Both the position numbers and the translations under genes were made by a program. A stretch of DNA of 64,000 nucleotides from positions 62,001-126,000 of the forward strand of contig NZ_OENA01000098.1 of NCBI RefSeq assembly GCF_900239185.1, read 5' to 3'. The notes under the pieces are model-generated. The model saw only the letters and a list, made by a program, of their open reading frames with translations, ran no database searches and was not told where the DNA came from. The DNA comes from Tenacibaculum finnmarkense. GTDB taxonomy: Bacteria; Bacteroidota; Bacteroidia; Flavobacteriales; Flavobacteriaceae. This document shows positions 53,309 to 62,191 of the stretch, one piece after another. Numbering within the stretch: position 1 is the stretch's first letter; each line of letters starts with the position of its first letter.

Positions 53309-54103
53309 ATGAAACAACTGATGCTAATTTTAATACTGTTTTTAACTGCTTTTTTTAATATAATTGCTCAAGAAAATATCTTTGGAAAAGAAAATGAATT
53401 TCCACTTAATGAAATAAGGTATGTTTTTGGAGATAATGTAAAATTAAGAGAAGCTTCAGATGTAAATTCTAAAGTGATTTCATTATTAAAAATAGGTGCT
53501 GAAATTACTGTTTTAGAAAAAACAAATGATTTTTTATTTTATAATGGAATTAACAGTTATTGGTATAAAGTAACATATAAAAATTCGATAGGTTTTATTT
53601 TAGGCGGGCTTATTTCTTTAGATAAAAAAGAAGTTGATAATTCTAAATATTTACTTTCTTTGAAAAAAGAAAATTCAGCCTATTATATATTAGTAAGAGT
53701 TGTTAATGAAGATAAACCGTATTTAGAAAATTCATCTTTATTAGGGGTTGAACAAGGTTTTTCAATGAAAACTTTTGATAATCAAGGTGTAGTGTCGATA
53801 GAAAATATGGTTTATATTGATTTTATGGTAGAATCTTGTGGTTTTAACGGTGGAGGTTATTATTTGTTTAATGATGGGAATACATTAAAAAAAGCAATAG
53901 AATTAACTCAAATAGGAGATGGAGGAAATTGGTTTGGAGAGGAATTAATTTTTCCGACAAATAAAAATGGTAAGGAAGGAGTCATTTTATATGAAAAAGA
54001 AGAAGGAGAGGTTTTAGACGAACAAACCAATCATACCAAAATAATTATAGAAAAAAAAGAGTTAATTTGGAAAGGAAAAACATTTATTCAAACTAAAGAT
54101 TAG
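53309..54103 (+). CDS. Exported protein with bacterial SH3-like domain
   Basis: A 264-residue protein with signal peptide LMLILILFLTAFFNIIAQ. Residues about 35-100 (YVFGDNVKLREASDVNSKVI to SIGFILGGLIS) have the shape of a bacterial SH3 domain, which binds peptidoglycan or proteins. The C-terminal half is unrecognised. The next gene (recG) starts 11 bases downstream, though a functional link is not implied. Confidence in the domain is moderate. Confidence 0.7.
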   Translation: MKQLMLILILFLTAFFNIIAQENIFGKENEFPLNEIRYVFGDNVKLREASDVNSKVISLLKIGAEITVLEKTNDFLFYNGINSYWYKVTYKNSIGFILGGLISLDKKEVDNSKYLLSLKKENSAYYILVRVVNEDKPYLENSSLLGVEQGFSMKTFDNQGVVSIENMVYIDFMVESCGFNGGGYYLFNDGNTLKKAIELTQIGDGGNWFGEELIFPTNKNGKEGVILYEKEEGEVLDEQTNHTKIIIEKKELIWKGKTFIQTKD

Positions 54104-54113
54104 GTATTATTTA

Positions 54114-56678
54114 ATGAATTTAAATCATCCGATAACGTATATAAAAGGCGTTAGTGTAGCGCGTGCCGAATTGTTAAATTCCGAATTAGGAATTAAAACC
54201 TGTAATGATTTATTACACCTTTTTCCGTTTCGTTATATTGATAAAACGCAGTTTTATACGATTCAGCAATTGGCTCAAAATACGGCTGAGGTTCAAATAG
54301 TTGGTAAAATAACAGCGATTAAAGAAATTGAACAACAACGAGGAAGTAGGCTAGTGGCAACTTTTTCTGATGGCACGGGTTTTTTAGATTTGGTATGGTT
54401 TAAGGGTGCTAAATGGATAAAAAATAGCTTAAAAATTGATGTTCCGTATGTGATTTATGGAAAATTAAATTGGTATAACGGCAGGGCAAATATGCCGCAT
54501 CCAGAAATGGAAACAGTAAAAGAACACAAAAGTAATGTTCAAACAGCCATGCAACCTGTATATCCATCGACTGAAAAATTAGCCAATAGAGGAATTACCA
54601 ATAAAATATTGCGGGGGTTTATCCAAAATTTATTTGAACAAGCATCCGAAGTATTAGCAGAAACATTACCTGATTATATATCCGAAGAAAATAATTTATT
54701 AGCCAAAAAAGAAGCCTTACTAAATATCCATTTTCCTAAAAGTCAAGAATTATTAGCGAAAGCACAATATCGCTTAAAATTTGAAGAATTATTTTTTATT
54801 CAAATTCAATTATTACAGAAAAAACGCATCCGTAAATCAAAAATAAAAGGCGCTGTTTTTGAAAAAGTAGGTGAAAATTTCACTGATTTTTACACCAATA
54901 AATTACCTTTTGAATTGACAAATGCTCAAAAAAGAGTGTTAAAAGAAATTCGAAAAGATGTGGGTTCTGGCAAACACATGAACCGTTTATTGCAAGGTGA
55001 TGTGGGGTCAGGAAAAACAATTGTGGCGCTGTTAAGCATGTTAATTGCCATTGATAACGGCTATCAGGCAACTATTATGGCGCCAACTGAAATTTTAGCG
55101 ATTCAGCATTATAATGGAATTACCGAGCTTTTAGAAGGAACAACGATAAAAGTTGAATTATTAACAGGTTCAACCCGAATTAAAAAAAGACGTGAAATTC
55201 ATACGAATTTAGAAGAGGGTTTAACGCATATTTTAGTAGGAACACACGCTGTTTTAGAAGATAAAGTCTGTTTTAAAAACTTAGGGCTTGCTATTATTGA
55301 TGAGCAACATCGCTTTGGTGTGGCACAGCGATCTAAATTATGGCAGAAAAATCAACCGCCTGCAATTCTGAATGAAAAAGGTAGAAATCTTCATCAAAAA
55401 TATAAGAATGAAAATCCGAAGGCTCATCAATTAATTAAAGAAATCGCCTTTAAACGAAAAAATAAAACATCGAAAGCCGAAAGAGCCTTGTGGGAGGTTT
55501 TAAGCAGTAAACAAACAGGTTTTAAGTTCCGAAGATATTATATTATTGATGGATTTTTAATTGATTTTATCTGCCTTGAAAAAAAACTAATTATAGAGGT
55601 TAATGGCAAATATCATACGACCGAAAAACAGCAAGAAGCAATGCGTTTACGTACCGAAATTTTAACAGAATTCGGTTATAAAGTGGTTCGGTTAGATGAA
55701 AATAAAATTCTAAATTCGTCTGAAAACAGCCTCAAAAATAGCCTTGAAAATAGACTAGATAAAACAACAAAAAGAATTATTGCAACGTTAAATAGTTTGC
55801 CTACGGTTTCAGTAAGAAAATCAATTCTGCCACATGTTTTGGTGATGACTGCAACGCCAATTCCACGAACTTTAGCGATGTCGGTTTATGGTGATTTAGA
55901 TATTTCGGTAATTGATGAATTACCGCCAGGGCGTAAGGAAATTAAAACCGTACATCGGTATGATAGCAATCGTTTATCCGTTTTTAAGTTTTTAAAAGAT
56001 GAGATAAACAAAGGGCGACAGGCGTATGTGGTGTATCCGTTAATTGAAGAATCGCAAGCGATGGATTATAAAGATTTAATGGATGGTTATCAGAGTATTT
56101 CTCGTGATTTTCCATTGCCAAAATATCAAATAAGTATCGTTCACGGAAAAATGAAACCTGCCGATAAAGAATTTGAAATGAATCGATTTATAAAAGGCGA
56201 AACTCAAATAATGGTAGCAACAACGGTAATTGAAGTTGGTGTAAATGTACCAAATGCGTCGGTAATGGTTATTGAAAGTGCCGAGCGTTTTGGCTTGAGT
56301 CAATTGCATCAATTACGAGGTAGAGTAGGGCGTGGCGCATCGCAAAGTTATTGTATTTTATTATCGAGTTTTAAATTGTCATCCGATAGCAAAACCCGTT
56401 TGCAAACCATGGTTGATACCACCGATGGCTTTAAAATTGCCGAAGTAGATTTAAAACTTCGAGGTCCTGGAAATATTATGGGAACCCAACAGAGTGGTGT
56501 GTTAAACCTAAAAATTGCCGATGTGGTAAAAGATACGGCAATCCTACAAAAAGCCCGTCAAACGGCAATCGCTGTTTTAGAAAATGATGCTAGTTTTTCG
56601 AAACCTGAAAATATACGTTTGTTAAAAGTTTATACGCAAATAGAAAAATCAAACGGGCTTTGGAGTAGTATTAGTTAG
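54114..56678 (+). CDS. recG: ATP-dependent DNA helicase RecG with in-frame DUF559 nuclease-like insertion
   Basis: RecG reverses stalled replication forks and branch-migrates junctions. The protein has 854 residues where the family has about 700. The N-terminal wedge domain (SELGIKTCNDLLHLFPFRYID) and helicase motifs are present: LLQGDVGSGKT (about 292-302), APTEILA, IDEQHRFGVAQRSKLW (about 395-410), TATPIPRTLAM (about 579-589), VHGKMKP and RGRVGRG. An extra stretch of about 155 residues lies between SKLWQKN and LPHVLVMTATP. It contains a DUF559 domain: KAERALWEVL, GFKFRRYYIIDGFLIDFIC and KKLIIEVNGKYH, with D484 and E495 as likely metal ligands. The insertion is in frame and both flanks read as normal RecG. 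Confidence 0.92.
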   Translation: MNLNHPITYIKGVSVARAELLNSELGIKTCNDLLHLFPFRYIDKTQFYTIQQLAQNTAEVQIVGKITAIKEIEQQRGSRLVATFSDGTGFLDLVWFKGAKWIKNSLKIDVPYVIYGKLNWYNGRANMPHPEMETVKEHKSNVQTAMQPVYPSTEKLANRGITNKILRGFIQNLFEQASEVLAETLPDYISEENNLLAKKEALLNIHFPKSQELLAKAQYRLKFEELFFIQIQLLQKKRIRKSKIKGAVFEKVGENFTDFYTNKLPFELTNAQKRVLKEIRKDVGSGKHMNRLLQGDVGSGKTIVALLSMLIAIDNGYQATIMAPTEILAIQHYNGITELLEGTTIKVELLTGSTRIKKRREIHTNLEEGLTHILVGTHAVLEDKVCFKNLGLAIIDEQHRFGVAQRSKLWQKNQPPAILNEKGRNLHQKYKNENPKAHQLIKEIAFKRKNKTSKAERALWEVLSSKQTGFKFRRYYIIDGFLIDFICLEKKLIIEVNGKYHTTEKQQEAMRLRTEILTEFGYKVVRLDENKILNSSENSLKNSLENRLDKTTKRIIATLNSLPTVSVRKSILPHVLVMTATPIPRTLAMSVYGDLDISVIDELPPGRKEIKTVHRYDSNRLSVFKFLKDEINKGRQAYVVYPLIEESQAMDYKDLMDGYQSISRDFPLPKYQISIVHGKMKPADKEFEMNRFIKGETQIMVATTVIEVGVNVPNASVMVIESAERFGLSQLHQLRGRVGRGASQSYCILLSSFKLSSDSKTRLQTMVDTTDGFKIAEVDLKLRGPGNIMGTQQSGVLNLKIADVVKDTAILQKARQTAIAVLENDASFSKPENIRLLKVYTQIEKSNGLWSSIS
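55353..55824 (+). mobile_element. DUF559 insertion inside recG
   Basis: About 470 bases between the conserved RecG segments ending SKLWQKN and beginning LPHVLVM. The encoded DUF559 domain is related to Vsr-type/PD-(D/E)XK nucleases. As it interrupts a helicase gene without breaking the frame and lies in the linker between motifs II and III, it behaves like a selfish coding insertion. No intein splice motifs were seen. Boundaries are approximate. Confidence 0.7.
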
Positions 56679-56714
56679 GTGTTTACCGAATATTTTAAAA
56701 TATCTTTTTTAATA

Positions 56715-56972
56715 TTATGTAGTTTGATATAAATTAAAGATAAACAAGAAAAAAGGGATAATCCAAATACTAATATTTTGTTTTTTTTTAATTAAAAAAA
56801 ATATCGAAAATAGAAGTATTAAAAAAGTATTTATTATTAAAAAAAAGAATGTTTCTATAGATATCATAGCATGAGGATGTACAAGAGGAGTATCAAAAAT
56901 AGAATATAAAACGAAACATAATAGTTGTATAATAGAAAAAGCTACGGGGATTTTATTTTTATTTAATAGCAT
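56715..56972 (-). CDS. Small membrane protein, unrecognised
   Basis: An 85-residue hydrophobic ORF with about three membrane helices (VAFSIIQLLCFVLYSIF, TFFFLIINTFLILLFSIFFLI and IWIIPFFLFIFNLY), a short charged loop KKKQN between the last two. No family is recognised. It is preserved as an open frame in AT-rich accessory DNA and could be a small integral membrane protein, but chance is possible. Confidence 0.45.
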   Translation of the reverse strand: MLLNKNKIPVAFSIIQLLCFVLYSIFDTPLVHPHAMISIETFFFLIINTFLILLFSIFFLIKKKQNISIWIIPFFLFIFNLYQTT

Positions 56973-57132
56973 TGGTTTTTGGATATATTATTTTGATGAT
57001 TTTCTGAACATTATTTGTCTAATTTTATCAAAATCAGATATGCCTATATTTTCGTTCATCAATATTTTATGTATATTTCTAAGTAAAATGATTTAATAAA
57101 GTTATTACGATTTTGATTAAAACTTTTCTGTT

Positions 57133-57492
57133 CTACTTCAATTTATTAATCAAGGTAGGAAATTTCTTATAAACATAAATATGTTTGGATGTTTTTCTAT
57201 CGTAACCACCTTTTAGGTCTTTATCCAATAAACCTTTATTGTGAAAATGAGTTTCTAACGCTAATGATAGTCGAACAGATTTCATATTCCATGTTTTCCA
57301 ATACAGACATTGTATATTATTCTTGTTTTTGTGTTCTCTTTTTCGTCTACTAGGATCATTGGTAATTCCTACGTACCATCTTGCGTTTTTTGTAATTAAA
57401 AAAGAATTTTTACGCATCCATTTTTTAATTTCTTTTTGAACTTTATTGTAAGTTTTGGTTTTACTTGCGGATGCTATATTTGCGTCTTTCAT
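57133..57492 (-). CDS. GIY-YIG-like nuclease domain protein
   Basis: A 119-residue protein. WYVGITNDPSRRKREHK matches the GIY-YIG pattern (the tyrosine, G-I-T-N, and the arginine of the conserved helix), and LETHF could carry the metal-binding glutamate. GIY-YIG proteins include DNA-cutting homing endonucleases and repair enzymes. This one is short and lacks further domains. It is flanked by AT-rich DNA without clear promoters and has no neighbour that explains it. A role in DNA processing is inferred only. Confidence 0.7.
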   Translation of the reverse strand: MKDANIASASKTKTYNKVQKEIKKWMRKNSFLITKNARWYVGITNDPSRRKREHKNKNNIQCLYWKTWNMKSVRLSLALETHFHNKGLLDKDLKGGYDRKTSKHIYVYKKFPTLINKLK

Positions 57493-57623
57493 TTATTTGA
57501 ATAAATAATTTTTATAATTTTAAAAGAGGATAAAGATACAATTCTATTATTTTCTATTATTTTTGAAGCTTAATTTATCCTCAATAATAATCGCTTTAAT
57601 TCATTATCAATAATAATCTATAA

Positions 57624-58301
57624 ATGAATAATTTAACGACAAATCCTAAACCTCCAAAAACTCCATGGCCAACAAAAGATGCCATGCAACAGGTTTATGA
57701 ACTGAATTTATGGGGAAATAACAACACCGCTTTCTATTCGGGGGCGGGTTCGCATGAAATTGAAATTGTAACACCTTATTTATCGGCGGTAAATTCATTT
57801 TTAAAATCGTTTGAAACACCATTAATAGTTTGCGATTTAGGCTGTGGCGATTTTAATATCGGAAAAGAATTAGTAACACATACAAAGCAATATATTGCGG
57901 CAGATATTGTGCCAGAACTCATAACATATAACACCGAAAAATTCAAAAACCCGAATTTAACTTTTCAAACCTTAGATATCGCAAAAGATACCTTACCAAC
58001 TGCCGATTGCGTAATTTTAAGGCAAGTTTTACAACATTTATCGAACGATGAAGTACAAGAAGTGCTAGCTAAATTAAGTAATTATAAATATGTTATTTTA
58101 ACAGAACATTTGCCAAGTGCAGAATTTATTCCAAATAAAGATATTATTTCAGGGCAGGGAATTAGGATAAAAAAGAAAAGCGGTTTAGCTATTTTAAAAG
58201 CTCCTTTTCATTTTCAAGTGAAAGAGGAAAAAGAGCTTTTATCGGTTGTTTTAGAAGATAAAAAAGGCATAATTGTAACCACACTTTACACTGTTTTTTA
58301 A
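57624..58301 (+). CDS. Class I SAM-dependent methyltransferase
   Basis: A 225-residue protein. VCDLGCGDFNIGKELV is motif I with the glycine-rich SAM loop; AADIVPELITYN supplies the acidic residue after beta 2, and ADCVILRQVLQHLSNDEVQEVL is motif IV with a His-Leu-Ser pattern typical of small-molecule methyltransferases. The N-terminal WPTKDAMQQVYELNLWG is conserved in this uncharacterised group. The substrate is unknown. It stands alone. Confidence 0.8.
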   Translation: MNNLTTNPKPPKTPWPTKDAMQQVYELNLWGNNNTAFYSGAGSHEIEIVTPYLSAVNSFLKSFETPLIVCDLGCGDFNIGKELVTHTKQYIAADIVPELITYNTEKFKNPNLTFQTLDIAKDTLPTADCVILRQVLQHLSNDEVQEVLAKLSNYKYVILTEHLPSAEFIPNKDIISGQGIRIKKKSGLAILKAPFHFQVKEEKELLSVVLEDKKGIIVTTLYTVF

Positions 58302-58323
58302 GTGATTTTTATGCTTTTATTTT

Positions 58324-58414
58324 GTGTCGTCATGCTGAATTTATTTCAGCATCGCATCAGAGTAGAACTACGGCAAATCAGGATGAGAATCTGAAATAAA
58401 TTCATATTGACAGG
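58324..58414. repeat. ATGCTGAATTTATTTCAGCAT-type inverted repeat element
   Basis: TGTCGTCATGCTGAATTTAT starts the element; its end, near 58382-58414, is an inverted near-copy (CTGAAATAAATTCATATTGA then CAGG). The palindrome resembles the 29.57 kb element and is a common flavobacterial interspersed repeat type. Intergenic 58302-58492 contains this and a terminator. Confidence 0.65.
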
Positions 58415-58436
58415 TTCGATTTGACACTGTTTTTAA

Positions 58437-58460
58437 CAAGGGGTTTCAACCCCTTGCTTT
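58437..58460. terminator. Two-way terminator after the methyltransferase
   Basis: CAAGGGGTT/AACCCCTTG stem with a tight loop and T-rich ends, between convergent genes. Confidence 0.75.
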
Positions 58461-58492
58461 TATCCTTGCCTTTCTTAGTTTAATTTTAAATG

Positions 58493-59782
58493 CTACTTAT
58501 AAATCAAATACTTAGCCCTGATTTTTTTAAATTCTGATAAGTCTTTTCCCCATGATTTTTTAATCTCTTTTTCTGATAAACCTTGTTGAATTTGTTGCTG
58601 TAATTTTTTTGTTCCAGCAAGTTTGGTAAAAAACACGGTGAAAAAAGATTTTTTAGGCGATTCTTTATAGGATTTTATCAGCCAAGACAAGTTTAAACCC
58701 GAAAGTTTATCGCTTTTTTGCAAGTTTTCACCATAGCATAATTTCCCTTTATACTTTGGGTATTTTGAACCATCGTTGGCTTTTGGGGTAAAACTAAAAG
58801 CCGTTTTTTTCAAATAAGGCGCACCATAAATTTGAAACTGCTTGTTAGTTCCTCTACCTGCCGAAACCGTTGTTCCTTCAAAAAAACAAAGGCTAGGGTA
58901 TAGGTTTATAGAAATTTCATTGGGTAAATTAGGCGATGGTTTTATCGGTAAATTATAAGTTATATTATGCGTGTAATTTTCTAAAGGAATTACGGTTAAA
59001 TCACATTTTAGACTAGATTTTACATTTTCTGAAGTGTTTTTAAGCCAATTTTCGCCATTTATCATTTTTCCATACTCACCGATAGTCATTCCATAAACCA
59101 CGGGAACAGGGTGCATTCCTACAAAACTTGTATGCGCCATTTGCAAAACAGGACCATCAATATAATGAGCGTTAGGGTTGGGTCTATCTAAAATAATTAC
59201 AGGGATATTTGCCTGTGCACAGGCTTCCATCACATAATGCAACGACGATATATAGGTGTAAAAACGAGCGCCAACATCTTGAATATCAAAAACTACAGCA
59301 TCGATGTTTTTTAATTGCGCTTGCGAGGGCTTTTTATTTTTTCCGTACAACGAAATAATCGGTAATTGCGTTTTAGTATCAACGCCATCAATTACCGTTT
59401 CGCCAGCATCTGCTTTACCACGAAAACCATGTTCGGGTGCAAAAACTTTTTGCACGTTGATGTTTTTATAACCGTGTAAATAATCAACTAAATGATATTG
59501 TACTGTTTTCAACCCCATTGTATTAGGTGCTACTTCGGCACGTTGAAAAACATTTAAAACAGAAGTTTGATTGGCTACAATAGCGATATTTTTTCCTTTT
59601 AATTTATGTAGATATAAATTGGTTCTATCAGCGCCAATTTTTAAAGGAAGTGGTATTTTTGTAAGGTTTGTAGTTGTTGTTGCTACCTTTTTAGGTATTG
59701 ATTTCTGTTGCTGAGCGCAAGAAGAAAATTGAAAACTAAAACAGGTTAATAATAATAAAAAGTAACTAAAATTGTTTTTCAT
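58493..59782 (-). CDS. DUF1343 exo-N-acetylmuramidase-like lipoprotein (NamZ-like)
   Basis: A 429-residue lipoprotein from MKNNFSYFLLLLTCFSFQFSSC, lipobox FSSC. The DUF1343 family, characterised as NamZ, cleaves terminal N-acetylmuramic acid from peptidoglycan fragments. Signature stretches are VQKVFAPEHGFRGKADAGE, AVVFDIQDVGARFYTYISS, PVIILDRPNPNAHYIDGPV and GRGTNKQFQIYGAPYL. A longer frame from 59884 would add 34 residues before the signal peptide and is rejected. It probably works in the periplasm in cell-wall turnover or recycling. Confidence 0.88.
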   Translation of the reverse strand: MKNNFSYFLLLLTCFSFQFSSCAQQQKSIPKKVATTTTNLTKIPLPLKIGADRTNLYLHKLKGKNIAIVANQTSVLNVFQRAEVAPNTMGLKTVQYHLVDYLHGYKNINVQKVFAPEHGFRGKADAGETVIDGVDTKTQLPIISLYGKNKKPSQAQLKNIDAVVFDIQDVGARFYTYISSLHYVMEACAQANIPVIILDRPNPNAHYIDGPVLQMAHTSFVGMHPVPVVYGMTIGEYGKMINGENWLKNTSENVKSSLKCDLTVIPLENYTHNITYNLPIKPSPNLPNEISINLYPSLCFFEGTTVSAGRGTNKQFQIYGAPYLKKTAFSFTPKANDGSKYPKYKGKLCYGENLQKSDKLSGLNLSWLIKSYKESPKKSFFTVFFTKLAGTKKLQQQIQQGLSEKEIKKSWGKDLSEFKKIRAKYLIYK

Positions 59783-59892
59783 GTAAATATCTTTAAAAAA
59801 GATAAAATTACTACTTAAAAATCTTTTACGAATAAAAACCACGAAAAATTTAATTGCTACTAAGCATCGCCTAAAATTAAGCAATAATTAAG

Positions 59893-59900
59893 TACTTTTG
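59893..59900 (+). promoter_or_regulatory. -7 box TACTTTTG of the LolC/E-like gene
   Basis: TACTTTTG matches TAnnTTTG, 23 bases before the TTG start codon at 59924. Confidence 0.55.
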
Positions 59901-59923
59901 AGTCTCTAAAAAAAATATAACTT

Positions 59924-61159
59924 TTGAATTTCGAATTATTTATCGCCAAACGAATTATTGCAGGCAAAGAACGTGAAAGCAGTATTTCATCGCCTATTAT
60001 TAAAATTGCGACTATTGCCATTGCTTTAGGTATTGTAATTATGTTAATTTCCGTAGCAATCGCATCAGGTTTTCAGAAAAAAATCAGCGATAAAATGACG
60101 GGCTTTAAAGGGCATATTCAAATTGTAAATTACGATACCAATAACTCGGATATTTCTACCGTACCAATTTCTAAAACCCAAGATTTTTATCCGAAGTTTA
60201 CAAATATTCAAGGCATTAAAAACGTGCAAGTTTTTGCCAATATCGGCGGAATTATAAGAACCCCAACCGATTTTGAAGCCATTGTTTTTAAAGGCGTTTC
60301 TTCCGATTATGATTTTTCATTTTTCAAAGAATATTTAATTCAAGGACGTTTGCCAAATTTTGAGTTGCCTCGAAACAAAGAAATACTAATTTCTCAGGCA
60401 ATTGCCAGCAGGTTAAATTTGAAATTAAACGACACCATTCAAACCCTTTTTAGCGCTACCAAAAGCAAGCTAAAATATAAAATGCGGAAGCCAATTATTG
60501 TAGGGATTTACAATACAGGTTTCGCCCAATTTGATAAAACCATGCTACTTGGCGATATCCGAGAAGTTCGACAAATTAACCGCTGGACAGCCGATCAAAT
60601 AGGCGGTTTTGAAGTTTTAATTGACAATTTTGAGGAGTTAACCCAAAAAGGAAACGAAATTTACAGCAACATCGGATCTACCTTAAACAGCATGACGATT
60701 GTAGAAAATTACCCATTAATTTTTGATTGGATTAAACTTTTTGATAATAACGTATGGTTTATCATCGGAATTATGATTTTAATAGCCGGAATTAATATGA
60801 TAACCGCCTTGCTGGTTTTAATATTAGAGCGTGTACAAATGGTCGGGATTTTAAAAGCCTTAGGAAGCAGTAATTGGAGCATTCAAAAAATATTTTTATA
60901 CAACGCCTCTTATTTAATTTTAAAAGGACTTTTTTGGGGTAATTTAATAGGGATATCGCTGTTATTAATTCAAAAATACTTTAAAATAATCGAGCTAAAC
61001 CCCGCAACCTACGCAGTGGCAACCGTACCTGTTGACATCAGTATTTTAGCGATTATCGCACTAAGTTTAGGAACGCTATTTTTATGTTTTTTAATGCTGA
61101 TAATCCCTTCATATATTATCACAAAAATAGCCCCATCAAAAGCCATAAAATTTGCGTAG
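59924..61159 (+). CDS. LolC/LolE-type ABC permease (FtsX/MacB fold)
   Basis: A 411-residue inner-membrane permease that starts with TTG (MNFELFIAKRIIAG). It has the four-helix LolC/E plan: helix IIKIATIAIALGIVIMLISVAIA, a large periplasmic domain of about 200 residues, helix NNVWFIIGIMILIAGINMITALLV, then two more helices near the end. The motif GILKALGSSNWSIQKIF is the conserved coupling helix of FtsX-domain permeases. In the LolCDE system such a permease moves lipoproteins to the outer-membrane pathway. No ATPase gene lies beside it, so its partner must be elsewhere. Confidence 0.88.
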   Translation: MNFELFIAKRIIAGKERESSISSPIIKIATIAIALGIVIMLISVAIASGFQKKISDKMTGFKGHIQIVNYDTNNSDISTVPISKTQDFYPKFTNIQGIKNVQVFANIGGIIRTPTDFEAIVFKGVSSDYDFSFFKEYLIQGRLPNFELPRNKEILISQAIASRLNLKLNDTIQTLFSATKSKLKYKMRKPIIVGIYNTGFAQFDKTMLLGDIREVRQINRWTADQIGGFEVLIDNFEELTQKGNEIYSNIGSTLNSMTIVENYPLIFDWIKLFDNNVWFIIGIMILIAGINMITALLVLILERVQMVGILKALGSSNWSIQKIFLYNASYLILKGLFWGNLIGISLLLIQKYFKIIELNPATYAVATVPVDISILAIIALSLGTLFLCFLMLIIPSYIITKIAPSKAIKFA

Positions 61160-61184
61160 ATAATTATTTTTACACTTTTTTTTT

Positions 61185-61270
61185 GGAGCTATTTCCCGCT
61201 TTCCGCACTCGCTTTTTTTGAAGAAAAATCAAAAAAGAGCTCAAACAAATGCTACAATCGGGGCTAGGGA
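61185..61270 (+). repeat. 90-bp palindromic element, copy 4
   Basis: Begins GGAGCTATTTCCCGCTTTCC and ends CAATCGGGGCTAGGG, with CGCACTCGCT, paired A/T arms and GAGCTCAAACAA between. It lies about 25 bases after the permease stop codon, in the sense direction as for copies 1 and 2. Confidence 0.8.
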
Positions 61271-61355
61271 TTTTTAGGTAATTTACAGCTATTAGTTTCC
61301 TTGTGAAAATCAATCAAAATACAGTTTCGCGAATGACAAAAAAATATAGATCAAT

Positions 61356-61955
61356 ATGAAAAGGATAATGAATAGTTTTAGAGTCTATATATTTATTGTG
61401 TTTATTACCTATAGTTGTGGTCGCAATACTACATATATAGAAAAAATAGACTTTACGAATAAGACAGGATTGTGTGATGTTAAGTGTAAGGATTTAGGTT
61501 TAAAATTAACAAAAATATCAATACTTGATACAGAGAGAGATACAGTTGCTTATAGGTCTCACAATGAATTGAATATGAAAATATATTTAACGGTAGTGAA
61601 TAAAAGTGATAAACCGATAGTGTTTTTGAAAAATAGAACTGAATATAATCCTAAAAACTTTAAATGGGTACTTAAAAAGGATACTGTTTATTTCTATAAT
61701 TATGATTATGATAATAAATCGATAATAAAACCTAATGATAGTATCAATTTTTCTATAAAAGCTTATTTTTTTGATTTTTATAAATTGTTTAAAGAAAAAA
61801 AAGATAATACAGATGATATGTTAAAATTATTAACGAACTTTAAGTTAATTTATAATGATGGAGAGAAAGATGTGTGTGTTAATCAAGACAGAAATATTCC
61901 TGTCGGTGTTTATAATGATAAAACAAAATGGTGTTGGTGGTATTTGAAACGATGA
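61356..61955 (+). CDS. Lipoprotein of unknown function
   Basis: A 199-residue lipoprotein with an N-terminal hydrophobic segment (FRVYIFIVFITYSC, lipobox TYSC). The mature part has strands such as MKIYLTVVNKSDKPIVFLKN that suggest an immunoglobulin-like or similar beta domain, then a Lys/Asp-rich C-terminal half. No family is recognised. It stands alone before a weak terminator at 62034-62070. An internal ATG (MNSFRV) at residue 5 could be the true start. Confidence 0.65.
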   Translation: MKRIMNSFRVYIFIVFITYSCGRNTTYIEKIDFTNKTGLCDVKCKDLGLKLTKISILDTERDTVAYRSHNELNMKIYLTVVNKSDKPIVFLKNRTEYNPKNFKWVLKKDTVYFYNYDYDNKSIIKPNDSINFSIKAYFFDFYKLFKEKKDNTDDMLKLLTNFKLIYNDGEKDVCVNQDRNIPVGVYNDKTKWCWWYLKR

Positions 61956-62033
61956 TAAAAAGGTTTCAATATAGAAATAGCTATTTTTTAACTAGTGGCG
62001 TATATAAGCAAGCGATAATAATAGTAAAAATAT

Positions 62034-62070
62034 AAAGTCATAACCGTAAAATGGTATGGCTTTTTTTAAT
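62034..62070 (+). terminator. Probable terminator after the lipoprotein gene
   Basis: Arms AAAGTCATAACC and GGTATGGCTTT around a loop, with a run of T after. The stem has a bulge and G-T pairs, so confidence is moderate. Confidence 0.5.
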
Positions 62071-62191
62071 TTTAAGAATAAGCGACTACTTTTAGTATGA
62101 TGGATAACCTGAGGCGTTAAAAACAGAAAATATAGTAATTATATGATGATTTCTCTTACTATTAATAACAAATACTAAACAAATAGGATAC

